This document shows, in pieces, positions 1 to 7,639 of a stretch of DNA of 64,000 bases (within the stretch, counting starts at the first letter, position 1; the number at the start of each line of letters is the position of its first letter). This DNA is from Bradyrhizobium symbiodeficiens (GTDB lineage Bacteria; Pseudomonadota; Alphaproteobacteria; Rhizobiales; Xanthobacteraceae). The translations under genes were made by a program, and so were the position numbers. The DNA lies in assembly GCF_002266465.3 (NCBI RefSeq), contig NZ_CP029427.2, forward strand, positions 434,001-498,000, written 5' to 3'. The notes below the pieces were generated by a model, which was not told where the DNA came from, made no database searches, and worked only from the letters and a program-made list of their open reading frames with translations.

Positions 1-402
1 GTGCTCCATCACGAGCTTCATGCTGCCTATGGTGATGCTTGAGGCAGACTATGTACCTCTGGCAAAGATCCGCAGATTGCCGCTGAAAAAAGCTCTCGGT
101 TCAGCACATCGCACGTGGCATCCTGCCCTGTTTTCTGCGACGTCTCAAACCACACATGGCATCATCGAACCTGCTGCATGCCGATTCAGACCCTCCATCA
201 CTCGGCGCGCATCGCTCTCCAAAGTTCGCCCGACGCGCCGCCCGACGCCGCCCCCGTAACCCCTTGATCTTCCTGCCCCCTTCTACTGTGCATGGGGTTG
301 TTTTCGCATATTTTGCTATCGTATGGCACAAGCCCGCGAGCGTAACGTCACGGCAACCGCCTTTCTCCCGGCGGCGTCGTCCCCCCACCAAGCGAGACCA
401 CC
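1..402. other. Intergenic leader region without a supported gene
   Basis: No open frame here has a ribosome binding site plus a recognisable protein. The short frames on both strands are rich in Arg, Pro and Ser, as expected for shadow frames in GC-rich DNA. The only structured element is a 52-base dispersed repeat at 256-307, described separately. The rest is probably the 3' flank of an unseen upstream gene and the promoter region of the exporter gene that begins at 403. Confidence 0.5.
256..307 (+). repeat. Dispersed 52-base repeat, copy A
   Basis: This stretch starts GTAAC and ends TTGTTTTCGC. It matches 52469-52520 at 46 of 52 positions, and the last 26 bases, from TCTACTGTGC onward, are identical. 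Both copies are intergenic and in the same orientation. Its function is unknown: it is not a simple hairpin, and no coding frame is conserved that would explain it. Confidence 0.7.
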
Positions 403-1263
403 ATGCACTCTTCCGCCACCGGCTGGGGCAACGGGCTGCTCGGCGTCATCATCTTCAGCGGCTCGCTGCCGGCGACGCGGGTTGCGGTCGGCGGCTTCTC
501 GGCGCTGTTCCTGACCTCGGCGCGCGCGGTCATCGCGGCGCTGATCGGGCTGGCCGTGCTCGGCCTGCTCAGGCAGGCGCGGCCGCAGCGCAGCGATCTC
601 GCCTCGCTTGCCATCGTCGCGATTGGCGTCGTGGTCGGCTTTCCGCTGCTGACGGCGCTGGCGCTGCAGCACATCACCTCGGCCCGGTCGATCGTCTTCA
701 TCGGCCTGTTGCCGCTGTCGACCGCGATCTTCGCCGTGCTGCGCGGCGGCGAGCGGCCGAAGCCGCTGTTCTGGCTGTTCGCCGGTCTCGGCAGCGCCAC
801 GGTGGCCGGCTTCGCCCTGTCGAACGGTGGTGCGGCCTCGCTCACAGGCGATCTCCTGATGGTCGCCGCGATCGTGCTGTGCGGCCTCGGCTATGCCGAA
901 GGCGCCGCGCTGTCGCGCCGGCTCGGCGGCTGGCAGGTGATCTCCTGGGCGCTGCTGCTCGCGCTGCCGCTGATGGTGCCGCTCGCGATGCTCACCTGGC
1001 CGGCTGATTGGAGCGGCATCGGCGTACCCGCCTGGATCGGGCTCGCTTACGTCTCGATCTTCAGCATGTTCGTCGGCTTCATCTTCTGGTACCGCGGGCT
1101 TGCGCTCGGCGGCATCGCGCGCGTCGGCCAGCTGCAGCAGCTCCAGCCGTTCTTCGGTCTCGCGCTCGCCGGCCTGCTGCTGCACGAGCCCGTGGCGTGG
1201 AGCATGATCGTCGCAACCGGCCTCGTGGTCGCCTGCGTGTTCTTCGCGCGACGGTTTGCTTGA
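403..1263 (+). CDS. EamA/DMT-family transporter
   Basis: A 286-residue, strongly hydrophobic protein with about ten membrane segments arranged as two EamA-type halves, the usual size and layout of drug/metabolite transporter superfamily permeases. An early segment carries the family-like pattern S-L-P-A-T-R-V-A-V-G-G, and the C-terminal half ends in a long hydrophobic helix and a short basic tail (A-R-R-F-A). It should sit in the inner membrane and export or exchange a small metabolite; the substrate cannot be read from sequence. The ATG at 403 starts the first membrane segment after a short polar leader; only a weak GAG precedes it. It stands alone and converges on the EAL gene with an 10-base gap. 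Family is secure, substrate unknown. Confidence 0.85.
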   Translation: MHSSATGWGNGLLGVIIFSGSLPATRVAVGGFSALFLTSARAVIAALIGLAVLGLLRQARPQRSDLASLAIVAIGVVVGFPLLTALALQHITSARSIVFIGLLPLSTAIFAVLRGGERPKPLFWLFAGLGSATVAGFALSNGGAASLTGDLLMVAAIVLCGLGYAEGAALSRRLGGWQVISWALLLALPLMVPLAMLTWPADWSGIGVPAWIGLAYVSIFSMFVGFIFWYRGLALGGIARVGQLQQLQPFFGLALAGLLLHEPVAWSMIVATGLVVACVFFARRFA

Positions 1264-1273
1264 GGCTTGTGCC

Positions 1274-2488
1274 TCACGCCTGCCCCATCACCGTCCTCGT
1301 CAGCGCGCCCTTGGCGAACTTCTTCAGCGGCATCGGCTTGCCGAACAGGAAGCCCTGCACGAAGTCGAAGCCGAGCTCGTTGGCGGCGACGAGATCGGCG
1401 CGGCTTTCCACCCCCTGCGCCACGCTGCGCGCGCCAAAGCCCTGCGCCAGCTCGACGATGTGACGGCACACCGTGCGCTTCAACCGGTCGCTGCCGCTGC
1501 CGGTGACGAATTGCCGGTCGGCCTTCAGCTTGACGAACGGAATCCTGTCCAGCTCCATCAGCGCCGGCCAGTTGGCGCCGAGATTGTCGATCGACAGGCC
1601 GATATTGTGCAGGCCGACCTCGCGCGCGACCTCGGTCAGGTGATCGAGATCGCGGATCGCCTCCTCGCTGTCGATCTCGACCGTCAGCCCGCCGAAGGCC
1701 GGATGCGTCGGCACGCGGCGGCAGAGATCGCGCACCGCCTGCGGCTCCCTGAGATAGGACGCGGGCAGATTGATCGAGAGATCGACAGCGCTTTGCTGCT
1801 CCAGAAGATAGTGCCAGTCCTGCATGGCGCGATCGATCACGAATTCGGAGAGCGCGCGCAGATGCGGGTCGCTCTCCTCGGGAATGAAATAGGCCGGCGG
1901 CACCACGCCCCAGGTCGGATGCCGCATCCGCACCAGCGCCTCGGCGCCGCTGCGGACCAGCGTGCGCGCGTCGATCTTGGGCTGGTACCAGAGCTCGAGC
2001 CAGCCGGCATGCAGGGCCTCGCCGACATGCACGGCCGGGCTCGGCGCCGGCTCCTCCGGCAGCAGCATGGAGATGCGCTCGCGCAGCGTTTCCGCCGCAA
2101 AGGGCGTGGTCAGCGGCGGCAGCATGGCAAGGCCGTATTCCTCGCCGACCTGCCGCACCGCCTTGACGATGATCGACTCGCGCGCGCCGACGGCGAGAAC
2201 CTTGCCGGCGAACGCCTCGCGCACCAGGATCTCCAGGAATCGCCCCGGCTCGATGCCGTCGGCGGCGACGCCGAGCAGGATCAGGTCCGGCAATTCGGTG
2301 GTGAGCACCGCCTGCAGCTCGTCCGAGCTGGCGCATTCGCTGGTGACGAAGCCGAGATCCTCCAGCACCTCGCTGAGGAAGGCGCGCAGATGCCGCTTGC
2401 TGTCGGCCACGCAGGCGCGCGGCGTCACCTTTCGCCGTCCGAAGGTCACAGGCCTTCGTCCGACGAGCTCAATCATCCCATCGTTCAT
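1274..2488 (-). CDS. Response-regulator-like protein with degenerate EAL domain
   Basis: A 404-residue protein. Residues about 25-140 look like a receiver-type fold, and about 150-400 form an EAL domain. EAL itself is present near residue 180 (G-A-E-A-L-V-R), as are N in S-I-N-L-P and E in E-I-D-S-E-E. Key metal-binding and catalytic positions have changed: the usual D-D-F-G-T-G-Y is S-I-D-N-L-G-A-N-W, and the usual A-E-G-V-E-T is A-Q-G-V-E-S near residue 358. It is therefore probably not an active c-di-GMP phosphodiesterase and may be a binding or protein-interaction module. The ATG at 2488 is preferred; an in-frame TTG at 2542 has no ribosome binding site. A CRP-like operator lies about 340 bases upstream. 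A receiver plus EAL arrangement is common; the degeneration is the notable point. Confidence 0.82.
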   Translation of the reverse strand: MNDGMIELVGRRPVTFGRRKVTPRACVADSKRHLRAFLSEVLEDLGFVTSECASSDELQAVLTTELPDLILLGVAADGIEPGRFLEILVREAFAGKVLAVGARESIIVKAVRQVGEEYGLAMLPPLTTPFAAETLRERISMLLPEEPAPSPAVHVGEALHAGWLELWYQPKIDARTLVRSGAEALVRMRHPTWGVVPPAYFIPEESDPHLRALSEFVIDRAMQDWHYLLEQQSAVDLSINLPASYLREPQAVRDLCRRVPTHPAFGGLTVEIDSEEAIRDLDHLTEVAREVGLHNIGLSIDNLGANWPALMELDRIPFVKLKADRQFVTGSGSDRLKRTVCRHIVELAQGFGARSVAQGVESRADLVAANELGFDFVQGFLFGKPMPLKKFAKGALTRTVMGQA

Positions 2489-2817
2489 CGCTACACCACT
2501 CCCGTTCCGTGACGGTTTTCTAAACGGCGAGCGTGGGTTCAAATAAGGAGAGCTTCAGATCTTCACTGGATTATCTGGGTAACCTTAAACCCCTCAATTC
2601 GAGCTAAGCTTTCGACAAACTCTCTCCAAAGTCGGCGCAACGGCAAACATGACGATTGCAGTCGCTGCGCAAATTTCCGTCGTGTGACATCGAGCTCCCG
2701 GCTCGCGGACGAAAGCGGGCAAGCGATGACGCGGTGTGCCTTTTCGAAGCACCCGGGAAGCCGTCGCAAGATTAATCGCAGTCGCTGGTTTGTCCGGATT
2801 GCGGCCGTCGAACGCGA

Positions 2818-2843
2818 TCACACAAAGTGTGAAACGCATCACA
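2818..2843. promoter_or_regulatory. Two overlapping CRP/FNR-type palindromes
   Basis: Bases 2828-2843 read TGTGA-AACGCA-TCACA, an exact match to the TGTGA-N6-TCACA consensus of the CRP family. Overlapping it, 2818-2832 is a second perfect palindrome, TCACAC-AAA-GTGTGA. The site is about 340 bases upstream of the degenerate EAL gene (leftward) and about 70 bases before a possible small rightward frame. A Crp-like protein with cAMP-pocket residues is encoded at 57510 in this window. Binding is inferred from sequence only. Confidence 0.6.
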
Positions 2844-2910
2844 CACGGTTTGCTGCATCTGCGCTATTGCTCGGCACAGCCGGTGGTGGGCTGTATCGAG
2901 GATTACGACA

Positions 2911-3003
2911 ATGACGATGCGGCGAATGATGGTCTGGTGGTTCAGGGTGGTGATGTCGGGGCGATTTCTCGATCGCTTCCTGTGCCTGCCGCGCGCGCAT
3001 TAG
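2911..3003 (+). CDS. Possible 30-residue basic small protein
   Basis: A short frame (M-T-M-R-R-M-M-V-W-W-F-R-V-V-M and so on, ending L-P-R-A-H) preceded by GAGG eight bases before the ATG. It lies about 70 bases downstream of the CRP-type palindromes, so it could be the rightward product of that promoter. It is rich in Met, Arg and Trp, with a short hydrophobic core. Its stop codon coincides with the first base of the inverted repeat at 3003. No homologue is recognised. It may equally be a chance frame; only conservation or ribosome profiling would decide. Confidence 0.3.
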   Translation: MTMRRMMVWWFRVVMSGRFLDRFLCLPRAH

Positions 3004-3050
3004 AGCATGATCCGGAAAGTGTGCGGCGGTTCTCCGAAAAGATCATGCTC
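3003..3050. repeat. Palindromic intergenic repeat (GAGCATGATC type)
   Basis: Arms GAGCATGATC at the left and GATCATGCTC at the right are perfect complements. Inside them a second pair, CCGGAAA and TCCGAAAA, suggests a stem with bulges. This resembles a very common intergenic repeat of Bradyrhizobium and relatives. It could act as a transcript end for the small frame at 2911-3003, but no T-tract follows on the plus strand. Confidence 0.65.
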
Positions 3051-3074
3051 AAACAATAAACTGAGGCGCAGAGC

Positions 3075-4238
3075 TCAGGTCTGCCCGATCAATTTGCGAA
3101 ACGCCGCCGCGCCGTCCTGCACCACGTCGCGGCCCTTCCAGGCCAGATAGGTCAGCTTGCCGCCGAGCGTGTCGTGGCTGCGCAGCCGGCGAGAGCCGAG
3201 GATGTGGCCGACATTGGACGGGAAGCGGGCCACCTCGGCGGACACCAGCGCCGCGATCGCGTCCATCAATTGCTGGAGCCGGATTCCCCATTCGGAACCC
3301 TCGATGCCGTCGATGCGCACCTTGAGGGAATATTCGGTGTCGTAGATATCGGCGAGCAGGTCGCGGGCGACCAGCACCCGGTTGTTCCGGAGCGCGATCC
3401 GAAGCGCGAGGCGCTTGTCGTCGAGCCGGTCGAGCACCATGTGAACGACGCAGGCATAGGGTGTGGCGGCGACATCGGTGGCGCTCTTGCTCGCGGCCGC
3501 CTTGGTGGCGAGACGCGTCAATTGCCAGGGCGTCGCCAGGCGCCGCGCCACCAGCGTCAGCGCGAAGGGAAGGGCCTCGGCATGCGCCTTCCCGAAGGCG
3601 TCGAGCTGCGCGGTGATCTGGGCAACCCGGCCGTCGTCGAACTTGGCGATCTTCTCAGGCAGCTTTTCGTTGAATTTCGTCAGCACATTGCCGGCGCGCA
3701 GCACGTGCTGCATCTTCCTGACGTCGTCGAATGCGGTGCGCGATGCCGTGTATTGCGCGAGCTTGCCGCGCGCGAATTCGGTGCTCTCCGCCGATGCAAA
3801 GGTGCTCTCCAGGACCTTGACGACCTTGGTCTGGAACGTCGAGGCGACCTTCAGGACCTCCTTCGGGTTGTTGGCGGCAACCTGGTCGTTGATCGCCTTG
3901 ATGTAGTCGCGCGCCATGGTCGGCAGCAGGTCGCGGCAGATCCATTCCCAGATCGGCGTGAGGGTGTTGCGCGAGATCCGCCCCATGTTGGGGTGCTCGG
4001 GCGCGCCGTCGATCAGGAACAGCTCGAGCGGCGCGAAGAAATAGCGCGACGGGTTGGTGGCGCGCGCCTGGGTCGATCCGTCCTTGCGAAACTCGGCGCG
4101 CAGGCGCGACTGGATCTCGGACGAGCCGGGCATGTCGATGCCGCACAACTCGAGCCGCTCGAGTTCACTGAGCAGACAGCTGCGCGACAGCGGCGTCAGC
4201 CTCTGCAGGAATTCCGACAGCCGATCGATCTCGTCCAT
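3075..4238 (-). CDS. Conserved-looking hypothetical protein, mostly helical
   Basis: A 387-residue soluble protein with no signal peptide and no membrane segment. Composition and spacing suggest an all-helical fold. The N-terminus (M-D-E-I-D-R-L-S-E-F-L) and a middle segment with W-E-W-I-C-R-D-L are its most distinctive stretches. No catalytic or binding motif was recognised, and I cannot name a family. It is transcribed alone toward the EAL gene and is divergent from the LuxR-type gene at 4572. Codon use and the long clean frame with an ATG argue it is real. Confidence 0.65.
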   Translation of the reverse strand: MDEIDRLSEFLQRLTPLSRSCLLSELERLELCGIDMPGSSEIQSRLRAEFRKDGSTQARATNPSRYFFAPLELFLIDGAPEHPNMGRISRNTLTPIWEWICRDLLPTMARDYIKAINDQVAANNPKEVLKVASTFQTKVVKVLESTFASAESTEFARGKLAQYTASRTAFDDVRKMQHVLRAGNVLTKFNEKLPEKIAKFDDGRVAQITAQLDAFGKAHAEALPFALTLVARRLATPWQLTRLATKAAASKSATDVAATPYACVVHMVLDRLDDKRLALRIALRNNRVLVARDLLADIYDTEYSLKVRIDGIEGSEWGIRLQQLMDAIAALVSAEVARFPSNVGHILGSRRLRSHDTLGGKLTYLAWKGRDVVQDGAAAFRKLIGQT

Positions 4239-4571
4239 GGCACGCAGTCTTTCGCAGCATTTCCCGCGCGTGCGGGCCCAATGCGTGGAGGCATTTGCGC
4301 GCTCTCAACTTCCCTAAGAGAAGCAAGCCGCCGTTAATTATTCCGTAAAAACCGGGGGACGACGTCCGCGCGAAGGCGGCGGTTAAGGGGTTTTCGCTCG
4401 TTTGCTCAAGACTTCAGTGGGAAACGCAACCCCTGCATGGTTCCACGCGACCCGGCGCAAGCACAAATTGTGCCGACGCCGCCATTTCCGCGCAAAACCG
4501 ACAAAATCACCGTAGTCTTACGGAGCAAAAAGTTAACCACAGACCGCCCCGGGTTCCGCTAAACGAGTGAC
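4239..4571. other. Divergent promoter region
   Basis: About 330 bases between the leftward hypothetical gene and the rightward LuxR-type gene, AT-richer than its flanks. It contains a perfect palindrome at 4461-4473 (listed separately) and a short inverted repeat CCGTAG/CTTACGG near 4510. No coding feature is supported. Confidence 0.5.
4461..4473. promoter_or_regulatory. Perfect palindrome GCACAAATTGTGC
   Basis: Six-base arms GCACAA and TTGTGC surround a single A. It lies about 100 bases before the ATG of the LuxR-type gene and about 220 before the divergent gene. The symmetry is that of a dimeric helix-turn-helix operator, but the cognate regulator is unknown and no core promoter could be assigned. 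Confidence 0.3.
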
Positions 4572-5195
4572 ATGGGGTCACAGAATGATACGGCCACCGA
4601 TTCGCGGCCGTCGGAATGGTACGAAGGCAGCGCTGCTCCAGCTGAAGAGCCCGATTTCGTCCGCCTGAGCGCTGCCCGGGCCAAGGCCGGCGACGAAATG
4701 GCCGCTGCCATCGCCCGCGAGCTCAACGGCCCCCTGACTGCCCTGCTGCTCTACATGGGCGAGATCAAGCATCACAGCGATCAACTCGCGCCCGTGACCG
4801 GCGACCGCGCCTATTTGCGGCGGGTGGTCGAGAATGCCCTGGCACAAACCGAGCGCGTCTGCGGACTGGTCAAGCAGCTGGCCGGTCCTCATAAGGCCGG
4901 CTTGTCGATCCCGTCCAGCGCCGAGGACGCAGAATCGAAAACCGTCCGCGCACAGCAGCCCCAGCGCGTGCCGAGCGCCGAACTCGTCAGCCTGTCGGGT
5001 CAGAAGCGGCTGACCAAGCGCGAGCGCGAGGTGCTGAGACTGATCAGCGAAGGCTACTCGAACAAGCAGGGCGCGCTTCGGATGCAGATCAGTCCGCGCA
5101 CGTTCGAGAGCCATCGCGCCGAGGCGATGCGCAAGCTCGGTGCGCGCAACACCGCGGACCTCGTCCGCGCGGCGCTGCTGCACTCGATCGACTGA
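4572..5195 (+). CDS. LuxR/FixJ-type regulator with histidine-kinase-like helical N-domain
   Basis: A 207-residue protein. Residues about 35-105 resemble a HisKA dimerisation helix pair: I-A-R-E-L-N-G-P-L-T-A-L-L aligns with the H-box pattern H-E-L-x-x-P-L-T-A, but the phospho-accepting His is Arg. Residues about 138-200 are a LuxR-type helix-turn-helix (L-T-K-R-E-R-E-V-L-R-L-I-S-E-G, then S-P-R-T-F-E-S-H). There is no receiver and no ATPase domain, so it cannot be a kinase. It may dimerise, or pair with a kinase, through the helical domain and act as a transcription factor. The ATG at 4572 has only a weak Shine-Dalgarno sequence. DNA-binding assignment is strong; the N-domain reading is inference. 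Confidence 0.8.
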   Translation: MGSQNDTATDSRPSEWYEGSAAPAEEPDFVRLSAARAKAGDEMAAAIARELNGPLTALLLYMGEIKHHSDQLAPVTGDRAYLRRVVENALAQTERVCGLVKQLAGPHKAGLSIPSSAEDAESKTVRAQQPQRVPSAELVSLSGQKRLTKREREVLRLISEGYSNKQGALRMQISPRTFESHRAEAMRKLGARNTADLVRAALLHSID

Positions 5196-5277
5196 GGCTG
5201 GTGTGTTGCATCGCCGGCAGGCGGTGCGGACAACGCCCCGAGAGATCTCCCGGGACGTCCTGAGACCCCGATCGCGC

Positions 5278-5526
5278 TCAGAAATAGTCTTCGGCGAAGG
5301 GACGCGCGCGCGAGGCGGGACGCAGCGGCTTGATCTCTTCCTTCGGCCCGTTCGGGATGATCGTGATGGTCCAGCGAGGCGGCATGCTCGATTCCTGCTC
5401 CAGCACCGAACGCACGAAGCCTGTCACCGTGGACTCGCCGGCCTTCACCGTCGCCATCCGGCCGTTGAACTGTGCGATGCGGAAGCGGCGAACTTCTTTC
5501 TGGTCCGCGGTCTCGTAGGTGAACAT
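5278..5526 (-). CDS. Small hypothetical protein, 82 residues
   Basis: A short basic protein starting M-F-T-Y-E-T-A-D-Q and ending F-A-E-D-Y-F. The ATG at 5526 follows a strong AGGAGG ribosome binding site at ideal distance, which rules out the longer frame upstream. The middle holds a possible beta-rich stretch (R-W-T-I-T-I-I-P-N-G-P). No domain is recognised. It lies between the LuxR-type and Hpt genes, 100 bases from the latter, on the same strand as the Hpt gene. Confidence 0.65.
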   Translation of the reverse strand: MFTYETADQKEVRRFRIAQFNGRMATVKAGESTVTGFVRSVLEQESSMPPRWTITIIPNGPKEEIKPLRPASRARPFAEDYF

Positions 5527-5626
5527 GGAAAACCCTCCTGGTTTTCCGGGACTATCGCCGCCTATGATTAGCCATCTGTGAAAATCCCAAGCCGTAGAAG
5601 TACGGCGGGGATGCACGCGGGCCGTA

Positions 5627-6004
5627 CTAGCCCTGCGGCTCCTGTGCGCGCGCGGCGGCGTAGGCGGCGTCCATCAGGTCCAGGAGATCGCGGAATCCGC
5701 CGTCGCCGAGCTTCTCTGCGGACTGCTCCAGTCGCAGCGCCAGCGCCGCGAGCCTGACATAGCCGAAGGTCCCGGCCGCGCTCTTCAGCGAATGCGCTTC
5801 GCGCGCGATCCTGGCGTGGTGCTGCGCCAGCGAGAGCGTGCGGAACAATTGCAGGCGCGCGCAGGTCTCGCTCCAGAACACATCGCGCACTTCGCAGGCA
5901 CCGTCCTCGCCGATCTCGCGCACCAGCGCTTCGTAAGCGTGCGGCTCGCGCGCAGGCTCGGTCTCGATCGGCTCGTGCGCGGGCGCGACGGTGACTTCAA
6001 ACAT
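5627..6004 (-). CDS. Histidine phosphotransfer (Hpt) domain protein
   Basis: A 125-residue, single-domain Hpt protein. The phospho-accepting site is H71 in the signature A-H-S-L-K-S-A-A-G-T-F-G, followed by an amphipathic helix rich in Leu and Ala. It would relay phosphate between a hybrid kinase and a response regulator; several of both are encoded within 15 kb. The ATG at 6004 (M-F-E-V-T-V-A-P) is chosen because the frame upstream is Arg-rich and unlike an Hpt domain. A longer start at the double Met 24-27 bases upstream cannot be excluded. Its partners are not identifiable from sequence. Confidence 0.78.
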   Translation of the reverse strand: MFEVTVAPAHEPIETEPAREPHAYEALVREIGEDGACEVRDVFWSETCARLQLFRTLSLAQHHARIAREAHSLKSAAGTFGYVRLAALALRLEQSAEKLGDGGFRDLLDLMDAAYAAARAQEPQG

Positions 6005-6162
6005 GGGCCTGCTGCCTCGATCACGCATCATTCGTCTGTCGCGCGGCACAGTCCCGGCGCGAGGGCTGCCCGTGTCTACGGCATTCGAATTTCCGTTCCG
6101 GTAGCAGGACACAAGGTGTTTGCAGGCCGGCATTAGCCGGCGGTTTACCATGCGCGCGGCGG

Positions 6163-6861
6163 TCAGCGCGCGCCGAGCAGCCGGTCGTACTGGGCCTTCA
6201 CGGTGGCGTAGCATTCGCACGCCGTCTGGCGCAGGCCGTCGAGGTTGGTGATCTGGATGTGTCCGCGGCTGTAATGGATGAAATTGGCCTGTTGCAGGGT
6301 GTTGGCGACCAGCGACACGCTGTTGCGCCGCGCCCCGATCATCTGCGCCATGGTCTCCTGGGTCAGCAGCAGCCGGGTGTCGCCGGAGAGGTCATGGGTG
6401 TGCAACAGGCAGCGTGACAGCCGCGACTCCACGGGATGCGCGGCATTGCAGCCCGCGGCCTGCTGGACCTGGACGTAGACCGCCAGCCCGTGACGCGTCA
6501 GCAACGTGCGCAGGGTGCCGCTCTGGTCGGCGGCGATCCGCAGCCGGTCGAGATCCATCACTGACGCGACGCCGGGAACCAGCACGACGGCGGTGTTCAG
6601 CGCGCACGCATCGCCCATCGTCGAGAGCGTCCCGAGCAGGCTGTCGCGACCGATCATGGCGACTTGCACATGCTCGCCCTTGGCGAGTTTCACCACCAGC
6701 GAGATGACGCCGCGGTGGGGAAAATAGGCGCGCTTCAGCACCTCGCCGGTCTCGACCAGCACCGCGTCATGGGGCAGATCGACTGTTCGCAGGTGCGGAC
6801 GGATCAATTCATAGTCGTCTGCCGACAGTGCGGACAGAAATCCGTTGGCCGAGCGCACCAT
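6163..6861 (-). CDS. Crp/Fnr-family regulator lacking a cAMP pocket
   Basis: A 232-residue protein with an N-terminal cyclic-nucleotide-binding-type beta-barrel (about 15-125; R-A-Y-F-P-H-R-G-V-I-S-L is typical of this rhizobial subgroup) and a C-terminal winged helix (T-Q-E-T-M-A-Q-M-I-G-A-R-R-N-S-V). The usual phosphate-binding G-E and R-T/S-A positions are absent, so cAMP is unlikely to be its ligand. The ATG at 6861 is preferred; an upstream in-frame start at 6915 lies in the decayed paralogue. It follows the truncated paralogue at 6978-7205 on the same strand, indicating an old tandem duplication. Target genes are unknown. Confidence 0.8.
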   Translation of the reverse strand: MVRSANGFLSALSADDYELIRPHLRTVDLPHDAVLVETGEVLKRAYFPHRGVISLVVKLAKGEHVQVAMIGRDSLLGTLSTMGDACALNTAVVLVPGVASVMDLDRLRIAADQSGTLRTLLTRHGLAVYVQVQQAAGCNAAHPVESRLSRCLLHTHDLSGDTRLLLTQETMAQMIGARRNSVSLVANTLQQANFIHYSRGHIQITNLDGLRQTACECYATVKAQYDRLLGAR

Positions 6862-6977
6862 CGTTTCCAAGAGCTGCCCTCCGTTCCCGCACCACCGAAT
6901 CGCGATCGACGACATCCCGTCATGCGTCCGTCGCAGGGTCCATCATGTTCGCGTCGGGATATATTGGCAATTGGGAC

Positions 6978-7205
6978 AAGTTGCCCGAGCACCGCAACCT
7001 CGATCATCTGTCCCTCGGACAGGCCCACCGTGATCGAAACGGATCCGCCATGCGGGAAATAGACGTAATTCAGCGCAGCACCCGCCTCGCTCAAGACAGA
7101 TGATCTGACCATTTCGACCGTCGCGAGATGCGGACGCAGCAGATCGAGATCTGCCGCGACGAGCATTTGCAGCGCCTGGTTGGACGGGCAGCCGCTCGCG
7201 ATCAT
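6978..7205 (-). pseudogene. Truncated tandem copy of the Crp/Fnr-like regulator
   Basis: The first about 75 codons (from M-I-A-S-G-C-P-S-N-Q) align with the N-terminal barrel of the neighbour: L-L-R-P-H-L-A-T-V against L-I-R-P-H-L-R-T-V, and V-Y-F-P-H-G-G-S-V-S against A-Y-F-P-H-R-G-V-I-S. After E-V-A-V-L-G-Q the similarity stops and the frame runs on as unrelated sequence into the intact gene. The rest of the sensor domain and the whole DNA-binding domain are missing. It is best read as the stump of a duplicated regulator. A short expressed fragment cannot be excluded. Confidence 0.65.
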
Positions 7206-7639
7206 CGAAGGTCAATCGGGCATTTTCGATGCACGATCGGGTGCGAGGCCCGTTCGTCATCCAGTTGCGCGGAAATAAAAGCATATAATAAAGGTTGTGG
7301 TGCTGTCCATATAACCTTTGGGAGGCGGACCGGCTGCAGCATTTGCGGCGGAAATAAGAACGGCGCGCTGATTCGCTCATGAGCCATTGCGCCGGTCCTG
7401 CAGGGTTGTGCAGGAAAATGCGGCAAGGGGACTCTTCGTGAACCGGGAGCATTGCATCCGCGCTGCGGCCAGACGCTGCCCGACCCGTGCAGTCTCGTCC
7501 GTTGGACCAGCAATGACTGTCATCCAATATTGCCATGAAGCCTGGCGTCGCGCGGCCGCGGATGTCGCGTCGATCCTCCCCGCGCCGCCAATGAGGTTCG
7601 CGATCGTCATTCTTTCGACTGCAAGCAAAGGAGAAAGGC
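7206..7639. other. Intergenic region, no supported gene
   Basis: About 430 bases between the truncated regulator (leftward) and the response regulator at 7640 (rightward). Short frames exist on both strands but none has both a ribosome binding site and a plausible product. The segment 7255-7320 is relatively AT-rich and may contain the divergent promoters. Confidence 0.45.

Larger units (their letters stand above)
2489..3074. other. Regulatory intergenic region upstream of the EAL gene
   Basis: About 585 bases between two leftward genes. It holds a perfect CRP-type palindrome cluster at 2818-2843, a possible small rightward reading frame at 2911-3003, and an inverted repeat at 3003-3050; each is listed separately. 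The remainder, 2489-2817, shows no convincing coding or RNA feature. Confidence 0.6.
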
